Shown in pieces: positions 33,559 through 43,850 of a stretch of DNA of 64,000 bases. A program made the position numbers and the translations under genes. Source of the stretch: Pollenia angustigena (Eukaryota > Arthropoda > Insecta > Diptera > Polleniidae); NCBI GenBank assembly GCA_930367215.1, contig OV884057.1:249080830-249144829 (forward strand). The letters run 5' to 3'. The notes beneath the pieces were generated by a model. That model saw only the letters and a program-made list of their open reading frames with translations. It was not told where the DNA came from and ran no database searches. Each line of letters opens with the position of its first letter. Positions within the stretch are counted from its first letter, which is position 1.

Positions 33559-34728
33559 ATGCCGGTTACTAGAAGTATGGACAATTTATCGAATTTAGGG
33601 GAAAACGTTAGTTTTACTGTTGATGTGGGGCCTTCTGGCTCCTCTGTAGTTAATCGTTCACAGGAACGGAGTATAGTTACAACTGCTAATCGGGGTAATG
33701 GTTCAAATAGTGATACGAATGATATTCAAATAAGACGGATAATATCCGAGTCGCTGACGTCATTTCGCGAGGAAATGATGTCAATTATGACTAGTGAATT
33801 TACAAATATGTGTAAAAGTATACAATCACATACAACGACTAATAACTCAACGGATAATACGGATAATGTGGGTAATACTCCATCCAATTCGGAATTTCGA
33901 ATACCCCAAGATCCTTTTTACGCGGAAAAGGTTTTGAACATAATACGAAACTGGCGACTTAAATTTACAGGACATAACAATGAAATGCCGATTGATGAAT
34001 TTATATATCGAACAAATATGTTAACCACTAATAATTTAGGAGGTGATTTTGAGCTATTGTGTAAGCATGCACATACGTTGTTCGAAGGTAAGGCACTGGA
34101 GTGGTATTGGAGATATCACCGCCATAATAACTATATCAATTGGACTACATTAACGACTGCCTTGCGTGTACAATATAAATCTGACTACAATGACTTTGAT
34201 ATTCTTGATGATATTCGACGTCGTAGACAGAAGCCTAATGAGAGCTTTGACGATTATTTTGATATAATCTCATCAATGATCGATAAATTGAAAAGTCCCA
34301 TGTCTGATCACGATCTCTGCGAAACAATTTTACGTAATTTAAAAACGGAAATAAGACATGAATTATTGCATATAGATATCTCTAGTGTTTCTCAGCTTAG
34401 AAAGGAAGTAAGGAAGCATGAAAAATTCGTCAAGGATTTTCATGCCTTAGAGTCTAGAAAAACCAATAAAGGTCGGTTAGCGGAAATTAATTCGGAACAG
34501 ATTCATACTTTGGATGAAAATTACGATGAAAGCAATAATATTTGTGCTGTGCAACATGTTTTAATTTGTTGGAATTGTGATAAGCCTGACCATACTTATT
34601 TTGATTGTATGGAACAAAGACGAGTGTTTTGCTATGGCTGTGGAGCCAAGGATGTATACAAGCCCACTTGTCCAAAATGTAGTAAGAGGGCACAGGGAAA
34701 CGCACAGAAGGATGTCCGACGGTTTTAG
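33559..34728 (+). CDS. gag: Gag polyprotein
   Basis: A 389-residue structural protein that would form the intracellular particle and package element RNA. Residues 1-115 are Ser/Thr/Asn-rich. Residues about 120-295 form a Retrotrans_gag-type capsid region (IIRNWRLKFTG, EFIYR, FEGKALEWYW, RRRRQKPNESFDDYF). A zinc knuckle follows at C337-C340-H345-C350 (CX2CX4HX4C). A second cysteine array has C358, C361, C371 and C374, but Val366 stands where the His would be. The start ATG follows an A-rich leader (AATAAAATG). It ends with TAG at 34726-34728 and overlaps the pol frame by 43 nt. Intact, with no frameshift. Confidence 0.95.
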   Translation: MPVTRSMDNLSNLGENVSFTVDVGPSGSSVVNRSQERSIVTTANRGNGSNSDTNDIQIRRIISESLTSFREEMMSIMTSEFTNMCKSIQSHTTTNNSTDNTDNVGNTPSNSEFRIPQDPFYAEKVLNIIRNWRLKFTGHNNEMPIDEFIYRTNMLTTNNLGGDFELLCKHAHTLFEGKALEWYWRYHRHNNYINWTTLTTALRVQYKSDYNDFDILDDIRRRRQKPNESFDDYFDIISSMIDKLKSPMSDHDLCETILRNLKTEIRHELLHIDISSVSQLRKEVRKHEKFVKDFHALESRKTNKGRLAEINSEQIHTLDENYDESNNICAVQHVLICWNCDKPDHTYFDCMEQRRVFCYGCGAKDVYKPTCPKCSKRAQGNAQKDVRRF

Positions 34729-34739
34729 AGCGGGCATCC
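34695..34739 (+). promoter_or_regulatory. -1 ribosomal frameshift signal between gag and pol
   Basis: G GGA AAC (34695-34701) is in the gag frame (codons GGA, AAC), the classical slippery heptamer. After 8 nt, GGATGTCCG (34710-34718) can pair with CGGGCATCC (34731-34739): 9 bp including one U-G. The 12-nt loop contains the gag TAG stop. The pol frame, lying -1 to gag, opens at 34686. Loop bases TTTAG could pair with CTAAA downstream to form a pseudoknot, which is speculative. Confidence 0.85.
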
Positions 34740-34841
34740 GTATTCGATACAAAAAATTTTTCAGATTATGCGACTAAAGATAGCGGAAAGGTATACGATA
34801 CCACTTATAAACATCCTTTACAAAGACCTTACCACGTTAGA

Positions 34842-37800
34842 ATGGCTGAGTACTTGAAGGCTAGAAAGAGAATATTTGGGGAAAGTAGAAAATTAAGTAG
34901 ATCCTCTAGACGAATTAGAGACTATTATAATAAATTAAAACAATATGGAAAATGTGTTATTTCTCCAGTGGTAGCTGCAAAACTTGATAATCGTCCCTAC
35001 GTAAAGTTAGGAGTAGATGGCGAGATTTTTTTGGCTTTGTTGGATAGCGGAGCTAATAGGAGTGTCGTTGGTGGAGAGTTGGCTACACAGATTAAAGACA
35101 AATCTAGTTTTCGAAAATGCATCGGGAATGTACGTACTGCTGACGGGACAAGACAGATTATACTAGGAACAGTGACATTAGACATAACTTTCCAGGATCA
35201 GACAAAGTTGTTTGAATTTTTGTTAGTACCTTCAATTAAACAAAATTTAATATGTGGTTTCGACTTTTGGACAGCATTTGGACTTAGGATTTCAATGCCT
35301 ATTATTGGAGAGGTGGTCTGGAGGGAGACGGATTCAGGCAAGCTTGTTTTGACAAATGAACAAAAGGATAGATTAGACAAAATTATAGCAGCGTTTCCAA
35401 ATTCTGAAGTTGAAGGGTTAGGTTGCACATTACTTATAGAACACGAAATTGATACGGGGGAAGCCAAACCTATCAAGCAACGTTATTATCCAATTTCTCC
35501 AGCAGTTGAAAAACAGTTGTGTGGTGAGTTGGATAGGATGTTGTCTCTTGGAGTGATAGAAGAAGCCCCTAATTCGCCATGGTCATCTCCCACCGTTGTG
35601 ATTGTGAAACCAGGGAAAGTGAGAATGTGTGTGGACAGCAGAAAATTAAATTCAGTGACAATTAAAGACGCATACCCAATACCGAACATTGACGGAATTT
35701 TAGCACGTCTTCCTCCTGTTTACTGTATTTCTAAAATAGATTTAAAAGATGCATTTTGGCAAATTAAACTGGAGGAAGGTTCAAGACCTAAGACAGCTTT
35801 CACAGTACCAAATCGGCCATTGTATCAATTTACTAGAATGCCGTTTGGACTGTGTAATGCACCGCAAACGATGTGCCGACTAATGGACAGGGTTATTCCG
35901 TATAATCTTAAGACTCACGTGTTTGTTTATTTGGATGATCTTTTAATAGTATCGCAGGACTTCGACGAACATTTGACCCATTTAATGGAAGTAGCAACAC
36001 AACTGAGGAAGGCGGGTTTAACCATAAATGTGAATAAAAGTAGTTTTGCCTTGAGTGAAGTAAAATATTTAGGATACGTAGTTGGAAATGGGACGTTGCA
36101 AGTGGACAATGACAAAGTTACGGCAATACGTGACTTCCCTGTACCAAAATCAGTACGACATTTAAGACGGTTTTTAGGAATGACGGGTTGGTACAGACGC
36201 TTTATAAAGGACTACTCAACATTGACTTTTCCATTGACTGAACTATTAACGAAGAAGAAGATATTTGGTTGGACCGAACAGGCTCAAGTAGCATTTGAAA
36301 GTTTGAAGACTGAACTAACTTCTGCACCATTACTTATACACCCAGATTATACGAAACCTTTTTTACTGCAGTGTGATGCCAGCACATGCGGAGTTGGTGC
36401 AGTTTTGGCTCAAGCAGACGAGGGCGGAACAGAAAAACCGATAGCATTTATGTCTCATAAATTGAACAAGGCTCAAAGAAATTACACTATCACTGAATTG
36501 GAGTGTTTAGCTGTTGTTATGGCAATAAAAAAATTTAGACCATATATTGAGGGATTGGAATTTAAGGTAATTACTGACCATGCGAGTCTGAAATGGCTGA
36601 TGGGCCAAAGAGATCTTTCTGGGCGTTTGGCAAGATGGTCATTAAAGTTGCAGGGTTTTAATTTTAGTATCGAGCACCGAAAGGGTAAGGATAATGTTGT
36701 ACCCGATACGTTATCTAGAGTATTTGAGGGTGAAAATGTAGTAGAATCAATTGAGTTGGATAATGATGTTATGATCGATTTAGATTCTGAGGCTTTTCAA
36801 TCGCGTGAGTATAGGAAAATGAGAGAAGAATTTGACAAGTCAAATTTACCCGATTTTAAGGTTTTAGATAAATATATTTACAAGAGAGACAATTTTAGTA
36901 CCGGAAATGATGATGAGTCAGAATCGTGGAAGCTGTTTGTTCCATATGAACTTCGTAGGACTGTGATACGTTCAGCTCATGACATTCCAACTTCATCACA
37001 CGGGGGCATAGCTAAGACTATATTTAAAATTAGACGTTATTTTTATTGGCCACGAATGGTGACTGACATAAAAGACTATATTAGAGACTGTGAACTTTGC
37101 AAAACTTCGAAAACACCAACTACAATTTTAAGACCACCGTTAGGAGAAATGGTTAGTACTGAGAGGCCGTTTCAAAGGCTTTATATTGACCTTATTGGAC
37201 CGCTACCTAGAACGAAGAATGGCAATATGGGAATTTTAATTGTTTTGGATCATTTTTCAAAATTTACGTTCTTGAAACCTCTTAGGAAATTAATTTCAAA
37301 AGACATTATAGAATTCTTACGGACAAATGTATTTTATTGTTTTGGAGTTCCTGAAATTATTGTATCGGACAATGGTTCCCAATTTAAAAGTTATGATTTT
37401 TCAAAATTTTTAAATTCGTTTGGTGTAAAGCATGTATTGACTGCTGTTTATAGCCCACAATCAAATGCCAGTGAGAGGGTTAATCGGTGCATAAACGAGG
37501 CTTTACGCTCATATGTTCGTAAGGATCAGCGATTGTGGGACCTGTTTATAGGTAGTGTTAACTGTGCACTGAGAAATAGTGTCCACCAATCAGTTGGTAG
37601 AACACCATACGAAATAGTATTTGGACAGACTATGATAAATAATGGGAAAGACTATAAACTTTTAGACAATTTGAATCTTTTAACTGAAGTTGACACAAAA
37701 ATTGAAAGGCAGGACGAGTTTGCATTGATACGGGATACCATAAGATCATTGATTAAAAAGGCATATGACAAAAACGTTAGAGTATACAATTTGCGATCGC

Positions 37801-38003
37801 GAAATAAGGATTTTAAAATAGGTCAAACAGTATATCGAAGATCATTTACGCAGAGTTCTAAGGTTTATTATTTTAATTCGAAACTTGCGCCTGTCGGTAT
37901 AAAGGCGATCGTGCTGCGCAAAGTAGGGCACGTAACATACGAACTACAGGACTTTGACACAGACTATAAAGCTATATACCACTCTAAGGATATCTGGACA
38001 TGA
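34842..38003 (+). CDS. pol: Pol polyprotein (protease, reverse transcriptase, RNase H, integrase)
   Basis: 1053 residues from the first Met. The frame is open from 34686, so it is probably made as a Gag-Pol fusion by frameshifting. Aspartic protease: ALLDSGANRSVVGG (Asp68). Reverse transcriptase: about 195-475, with KIDLKDAFWQI (Asp300), RMPFGLCNAP and the catalytic VYLDDLLIVS (Asp365, Asp366). RNase H: Asp512 (CDAS), Glu554 (TELECL), Asp579 (ITDH), Asp622 (PDTLSR). Integrase: zinc finger H713, H720, C750, C753, then the DDE triad Asp783, Asp843, Glu878, with 59 and 34 intervening residues. All catalytic residues are present. It would reverse-transcribe and integrate element DNA. The closing region (about 980-1050) has no visible chromodomain. 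Confidence 0.97.
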   Translation: MAEYLKARKRIFGESRKLSRSSRRIRDYYNKLKQYGKCVISPVVAAKLDNRPYVKLGVDGEIFLALLDSGANRSVVGGELATQIKDKSSFRKCIGNVRTADGTRQIILGTVTLDITFQDQTKLFEFLLVPSIKQNLICGFDFWTAFGLRISMPIIGEVVWRETDSGKLVLTNEQKDRLDKIIAAFPNSEVEGLGCTLLIEHEIDTGEAKPIKQRYYPISPAVEKQLCGELDRMLSLGVIEEAPNSPWSSPTVVIVKPGKVRMCVDSRKLNSVTIKDAYPIPNIDGILARLPPVYCISKIDLKDAFWQIKLEEGSRPKTAFTVPNRPLYQFTRMPFGLCNAPQTMCRLMDRVIPYNLKTHVFVYLDDLLIVSQDFDEHLTHLMEVATQLRKAGLTINVNKSSFALSEVKYLGYVVGNGTLQVDNDKVTAIRDFPVPKSVRHLRRFLGMTGWYRRFIKDYSTLTFPLTELLTKKKIFGWTEQAQVAFESLKTELTSAPLLIHPDYTKPFLLQCDASTCGVGAVLAQADEGGTEKPIAFMSHKLNKAQRNYTITELECLAVVMAIKKFRPYIEGLEFKVITDHASLKWLMGQRDLSGRLARWSLKLQGFNFSIEHRKGKDNVVPDTLSRVFEGENVVESIELDNDVMIDLDSEAFQSREYRKMREEFDKSNLPDFKVLDKYIYKRDNFSTGNDDESESWKLFVPYELRRTVIRSAHDIPTSSHGGIAKTIFKIRRYFYWPRMVTDIKDYIRDCELCKTSKTPTTILRPPLGEMVSTERPFQRLYIDLIGPLPRTKNGNMGILIVLDHFSKFTFLKPLRKLISKDIIEFLRTNVFYCFGVPEIIVSDNGSQFKSYDFSKFLNSFGVKHVLTAVYSPQSNASERVNRCINEALRSYVRKDQRLWDLFIGSVNCALRNSVHQSVGRTPYEIVFGQTMINNGKDYKLLDNLNLLTEVDTKIERQDEFALIRDTIRSLIKKAYDKNVRVYNLRSRNKDFKIGQTVYRRSFTQSSKVYYFNSKLAPVGIKAIVLRKVGHVTYELQDFDTDYKAIYHSKDIWT

Positions 38004-38082
38004 CTACTGAATTTATTTTTATTTTTAATCCGCCTTTACAGCTCCACTTCATCAGATAGCACTGTCGAAGATGTATCTGTTT

Positions 38083-39793
38083 TGTGAGGTCGGAATTTGT
38101 ATACATATGTTTAATTTATAACTTGTTTATTTGTTTTGTTTTAAATATATAGTAGGTTTTGTAAATTAATCAATTTGAATTTTCTATGAAAATTTTCATT
38201 TATAAAGAAAATTTTCAAATAAAAAGACAGTTTATTTAAAAAAAAAATAAATAAAAAATATAATTTTTGAATAATTGAAGCTATAAGATTTGTACGAAAT
38301 AATAGCTAAATTTGGAACATAATAAGGATTTAATATAATATAATTCACGCGGGGGAAAAATTCGGAGATACGGTAAATATTCCATTGTCTTTAGGCTTTG
38401 ATATACGTTAATTTTTTTTATATATGTTTTATAGAATCGGAAGATTGACAAACATTTTACTGGAAAGGAAATATCATATATATGAAAGGAAAGAGTTTTT
38501 TTTTTTTTATTTGCCAAAGTGCCAAATACCTTTCGTGGCGGATTTTCCCAACAGAGCCGAGGGAACTACGGTTTTATTACCTTAGGATTTCCCACGGATC
38601 TGGGCTTGGCAAATTTCCGTTTTTATTCTGATCGATGCATCATTATTATTAAAAGTGTTCCTATTTTGTTTTCCATAAACAATTTATAAGATAGTGGTTA
38701 TTTTGAATTGGCAATAGTTTAAATGATATCAAGCTATTAATAACGTTAAATTTCGTGATTTTTATTTTGTTTTTAAATTTAAATATTTGTTTTTTTTCTT
38801 TGTTTTTTGTTTGTTTAAAATTTATATTTAGTAATTTAAAAGTGTTTCACTCGCTAACATCACAAACAATTTTACAAATCTGCATAATTTTTCCAATTTA
38901 AAGTGGAGTAACAAAATATGTAACTTAAAAGGAGACTCGTAAATCAGGCCTGAAAACAACGAGGGACATCCGGTGAGTTTGGTTAAGTTTTGTTTTAAAT
39001 TGGAATTTTAATACACTTACATTTTTTTAAATTTTTTTTTATTTTTATTTAATTACAAGTGGAAACATAAGAACTAAAAGGAAAAATAAATGAGTAAAAA
39101 TAATATATTAAAGTTATTTATGTTTTTATAAATACATATTATTATTTATTTATTTTTTTTTATTCCACTATTACAATATAAATAATTACCAAAATTTAAG
39201 TTTTTTTTTTATGCTTAAATTTGGTTATTATGTTAAACACTTTAGCAATATAAATTAATATTTTTATCCAATCATTATCTCAGTTATTTTGTTTATATCT
39301 CAAAAATAATAATTCATTTCGTATACCATCGGAAAATTTAACTTAGTTTTGTTAATATATGTATTTATGTATATGATTTGTTCTTTTGTTGATTTGAAAA
39401 TGTTTGTCAAATAAATTTTTTTTTTTAGAAAGGATGATAAATTAGAAAATTTTATAATTTATTCCATGAAACGTTAAGGTGATTTAGGTAAGAGAAAGTA
39501 GGGCTACTGCGGAATCATGATAAAAGTAGCAAGGTGGGAGGGTATAGAAAATCGAAAGGGCAATACCATCTGTTCCTTTTTATTCGGAGTAGTTACATCT
39601 GGTTATTTTATTTTTATTTATTTTTTTTTTTTTTAACTTCGACGTATTTGCTACCTAAATTTTAAAATTTATGAAGCGAACCGAAGCCTATCTCAAAGGA
39701 AACAAGAACCATCCCAATTTTCCCTGAGCACGGCCGGATTCATAGGTAGCCCAGTTTCCGGAAAGGTAGGGCCCTCTGTGGTGGTTCGTCACA
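38083..39793 (+). repeat. 3' LTR
   Basis: 1711 bp, corresponding to 31257-32967 at a constant offset, followed by the target duplication AACC. The bases immediately upstream (..gaagatgtatctgtt) are not purine-rich, so no ordinary polypurine tract abuts it. Confidence 0.95.
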
Positions 39794-39984
39794 AACCATA
39801 AAAAATAATTTTTAAAATCAGAGTTGTACAATTCAAGAGTTTTTAAAAATAGATGTAAATTTTCGTACTTTGTATTAAAAATTAACAATTTTGTATGAAT
39901 GGCAACATCATTTCGTTTGACGTTTATAGCGGAAAATTACATCTTTTTATCCTGATTTTTTACACTTGGTTATAGTATGATAAA

Positions 39985-40913
39985 AGGTCTGTCTGCGTAC
40001 ACATATTTTGCGCAAAATGTTGCAAAATCTTGCAAAATGTTGTCTGCGTACTCCAAATCTCTTGCAGCGAGAGAGCCAAAAAGAAAATTTTTTGACAGTT
40101 GGAAGTTAGAGAACTTGCAAAATGTTACTGGAGAAATTTCCGCTTGCAAGATTTTGCAAATAGTTTGAACAGCTGTTTGAATGAAATAGTTTTTGTGAAA
40201 TGAAAATAAAAATTTTAATTTAACAATGGCAGAGGTAAGTAGTTAGAATTGTGTTGATTTTTAACGTTTATAATAAATTATAATAAACAAAACATTTTAC
40301 TTCATGCTAGAAAAATCCAAATATACAGTGCGAGCGTGGCGTAAGTGGAGTGGAGATGGCAGAACCGATAGAACCAGCAGAACTTTGTGGGAAAAACTTT
40401 GCAATTGAAGAGGCGAGTATTTGGAATTGTGTTCCTGGCGAGCACTTCACATCCAAATTATTTTTCTCCGTTGTCAAGCTGTTGGAGGGCACTGTATTGG
40501 GCATTTCATTCTTTTTTTCCATTGTAAGCCGGCACTATGTTGGGCAATGTAAGCAAAAGAAGTTTTATAAAAAACCCGACAAATAAAACTAAAAACTAAG
40601 AAGAAATTGAATTTACCAAACTAATAACAGTGTAATAAACAAGTTTTTTAATTTACAACACTTTTTAAGCTTCACTTTAATTAATAATTTTTTAATTTAC
40701 CCCGAGAATTCAATTTTGCGTACTCATATGCTAAAATTCTTTTGCTTTGTTATTTCAATTGTTTACACACCGATCAGCTGTTTTCTTGCAAAATTTCACT
40801 GGATACTGTCTGCGTACTTTTTGAGATTTTTTCAGCCGAAAGAGTAATATTGGTTTTACTCTCCCAAAAAATTTACTGAGTATTTGCTACTGGAAAAGTA
40901 CCCAGACAGACCT
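39985..40913 (+). mobile_element. TIR element, GGTCTGTCTGSGTAC family, carrying a spliced ORF
   Basis: The left AGGTCTGTCTGCGTAC and right GTACCCAGACAGACCT ends pair. TAAAA occurs at both borders (39981-39985, 40913-40917), giving a possible 5-bp duplication. Subterminal 'ttgcaaaatgttgcaaaatc' motifs recur and TGTCTGCGTAC appears again inside each end. Superfamily not assigned. Confidence 0.75.
40226..40586 (+). CDS. Small two-exon ORF inside the TIR element
   Basis: ATGGCAGAG is followed directly by GTAAGT (40235). A 76-bp intron ends CATGCTAG at 40310, and exon 2 (40311-40583, stop to 40586) continues in frame. This gives a 94-residue protein beginning MAEKNPNIQCERGVSGVEMA and ending basic (KQKKFYKKPDK). 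Canonical splice sites and a typical fly intron length make it more than a random frame. A central stretch (LFFSVVKLLEGTVLGISFFF) is hydrophobic and could be a membrane segment. No family is recognised. It may be a relic of a transposase-accessory gene or a chance ORF. Confidence 0.35.
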
Positions 40914-42231
40914 AAAAATTCAACTTTTGGTGGAATTTTTTTTCATGTGGATGTTGTAACAAAAATTAAATTTTTCCACTTTTCCATTTTTCCAACAATT
41001 AAAAAAACTGAAATGAATACCCTTATTGTTTCTTTATTTTTAAGCATTTCTTCAGCACATATTGTTTAATAATTTCTGCTTTCTGGAAGGTCCTTTTAAA
41101 ACTGTGTCCTCGGATTAAAATATTTTTTATAATTTCGTTTGTGCTTAAAACTAATCAAATACTTTAATGCAGAATTAGTGTCGTTTCCGACAGACAAAAA
41201 TCAATATGCAAAAAAAAGTGTCAAATATTTGAATTTTGCATCAGTAAAATTAAAACTATAAATATAGATAGCGTTTAAAAAACTGCGGTCAAAGTAGAAA
41301 AACTGACATTTCTTCCGCTTTTTTATTTGTCATTGGCAAACAAATTTAAAAAGCGTAACGTTGTACACAAATTTTCGTTTTTTATTCGAGTTTTTTAAGC
41401 CCTGAATAAAGACATAACACGTTGTTATTTAAGACCACTACGCATTTTATTATATTATTAATTTAAATTGGCAACTTTGTCTATTGAATAAATGTCTTTG
41501 TTTAGAGAAAAACTAATTATTTATATCTGCAAGTAATTGCTTTTTTCGCAAGCTTTTTTTGCAATTAGTAAAAGATTAAAAAAAATCCTGGTTGGTGTTG
41601 TAACTAAGCAACAATTTGTGAAAGGGGAAAACACCAAGTGAAGATGAAATGTAGATTATATTTATTAATTGACCGTTTGTATAGTTTATTGGCCATTAAG
41701 ATAGTAGGCAAGAAATACGTACATGGATATGGAAAGGAATGCAATAATTTAATTCGAGAAAGTTTAGAAACGTAAATGAATTTTATTAGTGGGTTTTAAT
41801 TACGACCATATTTTCTGATTATATACATAAATATTAAATTAATATGAGTTACATAAATGAAAGAAGAGTCTACTTAAATATTGCAAAAAAAAAAATAATA
41901 ATAAAATAAGGGAAATTTTTACTGAGATTACAACAATTAAGTTAACGTTAAAACACAACATATTTAAAAAAGTGGACTGACTCGTTCCATACAAAAAGAA
42001 TATATAATGTGTTTTTTAGCTACATGAGAACTTAAAATGATAACACAAGACAGAAATATTGTTGGAGCAAAATTTTCTTATTATAATCTGGCCCATGTTC
42101 TGTAACTCTCGCGTCGAGAAACTTTTTGATTGAAACGTAAGAAATGAAAAAATCGCCATAAATTGATACAAACAATTGTTTTCACTTAACTTCGTCTGTA
42201 ACATTTTTGGCGAGTATAAGCTGTCACGTTA
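40914..42231. other. Nothing recognised
   Basis: AT-rich, no convincing frame or inverted repeat. Confidence 0.45.
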
Positions 42232-42467
42232 AGGCTAATTTACACTATTATACTTTGTATTAATACATGTCAAAAACCTAAGTAATATGTAAAAGTCTGA
42301 TAGTTTGAATGTATGTGTGGTGAAAATGACAAGTATTAAAAAAATTTCTATACAATAAAAAAAATTTCTATACAATAATACTTTTCACTGGATCAGGGTT
42401 GCATTTTATTTCATGTGTGAGAGTTTATACTTTGTGTGATGGTGTGAACACAAACTGTCATGTTAAA
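42232..42467 (+). repeat. Dispersed repeat, left part of copy 2 (split by a LINE)
   Basis: It matches 9091-9337 and stops at 'gtcatgttaaa'. The repeat resumes at 43822 with 'taaattagattttttg', exactly where the 9.1-kb copy continues. A short tandem ('aaaatttctatacaata' twice) lies inside. Confidence 0.85.
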
Positions 42468-43818
42468 CTTATATTCTCATATCTTGTTGGGAGGTCGAAA
42501 TTTGTTGAATATAATAGCTTGATTTCGTCCGTTATTTTCCGGTTTTCCTCAGGGCTCTGTTATGGGCCCTCTATTGTTTATACTATATACGAATGACCTT
42601 CCTTCATACATTAATTTATCATTATGTGAGCTATTTATCTATGCGGATGACATTTTTCTTCTCTTTAATAGTAATTTGAATGCACATGATGTTTTGCAAT
42701 ACAATATTAACTACTGCCTGAATCAAATTCATGATTGGACTTCACTTAACTCCTTAGCTCTTAACCCTTATAAGTCCAAGGGCATCATGTTTGGGTATAG
42801 AAATCAGTTTTTTCCTAGCTTGGATATTGTTCTGGACAATGTGCGGATACAGTTAGTTGATCATATTAAATGTCTTGGTGTGCTTTTAGATAATCAACTT
42901 TCCTTTGACCCCCATATTAATCTCCTTAATGGTAAAATTTTTGGTATTCTTCGTAAAATGTATTCATCTAATTTGTATTTCCCATTACGTGTTAGGTATA
43001 ATATGGCTCATGCAATGTTGATGTCATCGGTATTATATGGTCTCGAAGTTTATTCCGGTACATGTTCCACTCGCTTAAGCAGAGTTAAGCGTATAGTTAA
43101 TAGTATTGTAAGATTTGTCTACAACATTAAGCGTCGTGAGCATATATATATTTCTGTCCGGCGTTTTCTTGGGTGTACGTTTGAAAATTATGTGAAATAT
43201 CGATTGGGTATTTTGTTTTATGGAGTAATTCGACATCGCAGACCCATTGACCTGTCTAGTTCGTTTGTATTTACAAGATCTGTTAGAAACCCCCAGATTA
43301 TGATTCCCAGAATTTCCTCATCTTTTTTTAGTAGGTCTTTTATAGTTAGGATTGCTAGGGTTTGGAACTTTTTACCATATTCATTACGGATATTTTCGCA
43401 TTCAAATAATGTATTTCGTTTAAGACTATTGGAATTCTTCGCTAATTCTACTTTTTAATAATTTTCTATATCTCAACTAAATATATTTAAGCACTTTGTA
43501 AATTGTATTTCCATTTTAGCTTATTTGGTTGTGCTATTTCCCTCTTAGTTTGTTACTGTCTGGACCTTTTTTAGGATATTTTTAATTTCTTTTTTTTCTC
43601 TTTGTTATTTTTTTTTTGCGGCTGGGGAGCCATTAACCATTAACAATTATAAGTTGTTTTTTGATAATAGCTTAATTTTTTTTTATTATTATTATTATTA
43701 TTAGATTATTAGTGTACAAATATATAATTTGTTGTTAATTTCTCAGGATATATAAACATGTAAAATTGTTATTTTGGCCTCTAAGGCTTGATATTGCATA
43801 AATGAATGAAATAAATAA
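42468..43818 (+). mobile_element. 5'-truncated non-LTR retrotransposon
   Basis: A LINE copy starts inside the reverse transcriptase and ends in an A-rich 'aaatgaatgaaataaataaa' tail, with TAAA-like target bases at both edges. It is inserted in the dispersed repeat described at 42232. About 350 bp of 3' UTR follow the frame, including a (TTA)n microsatellite near 43.69 kb. Confidence 0.85.
42562..43458 (+). pseudogene. LINE reverse transcriptase, C-terminal half
   Basis: A 298-codon open frame. Just upstream, in frame, is GFPQGSV, so the RT block reads QGSVMGPLLFILYTNDLP across the apparent start. The catalytic YADD is at residues 27-30, followed by WTSLNSLALNPYKSKGIMFG and IKCLGVLLDNQLSFDPHI. 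The C-terminal region has VRIARVWNFLP..R, typical of Jockey/CR1-group elements, though the clade is not assigned. Upstream sequence in another frame (YLVGRSKFVEY) is the preceding RT segment, so a frameshift lies near 42520-42540. The Met is internal, not a true start. Confidence 0.85.
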
Positions 43819-43850
43819 AAATAAATTAGATTTTTTGACAGTCGCAACAT

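Larger units (their letters stand above)
31257..39793 (+). mobile_element. Complete Ty3/gypsy LTR retrotransposon, Osvaldo/Ulysses-like
   Basis: This is an 8537-bp element bounded by 1711-bp LTRs with TGTG..CACA ends and flanked by a perfect 4-bp duplication AACC (31253-31256, 39794-39797). Layout: LTR, tRNA-Lys primer site, untranslated leader, gag, pol in the -1 frame, LTR. There is no env: only 79 bp separate pol from the 3' LTR. Long LTRs, 4-bp duplication and a tRNA-Lys primer are features of the Osvaldo/Ulysses group of insect gypsy-type elements. Both ORFs are intact and the LTRs look identical, so insertion is recent. Confidence 0.95.

Noticed and set aside
37900..38083. env gene of an errantivirus-like element
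   Set aside because: Only 79 bp separate pol from the 3' LTR, with no room for env.
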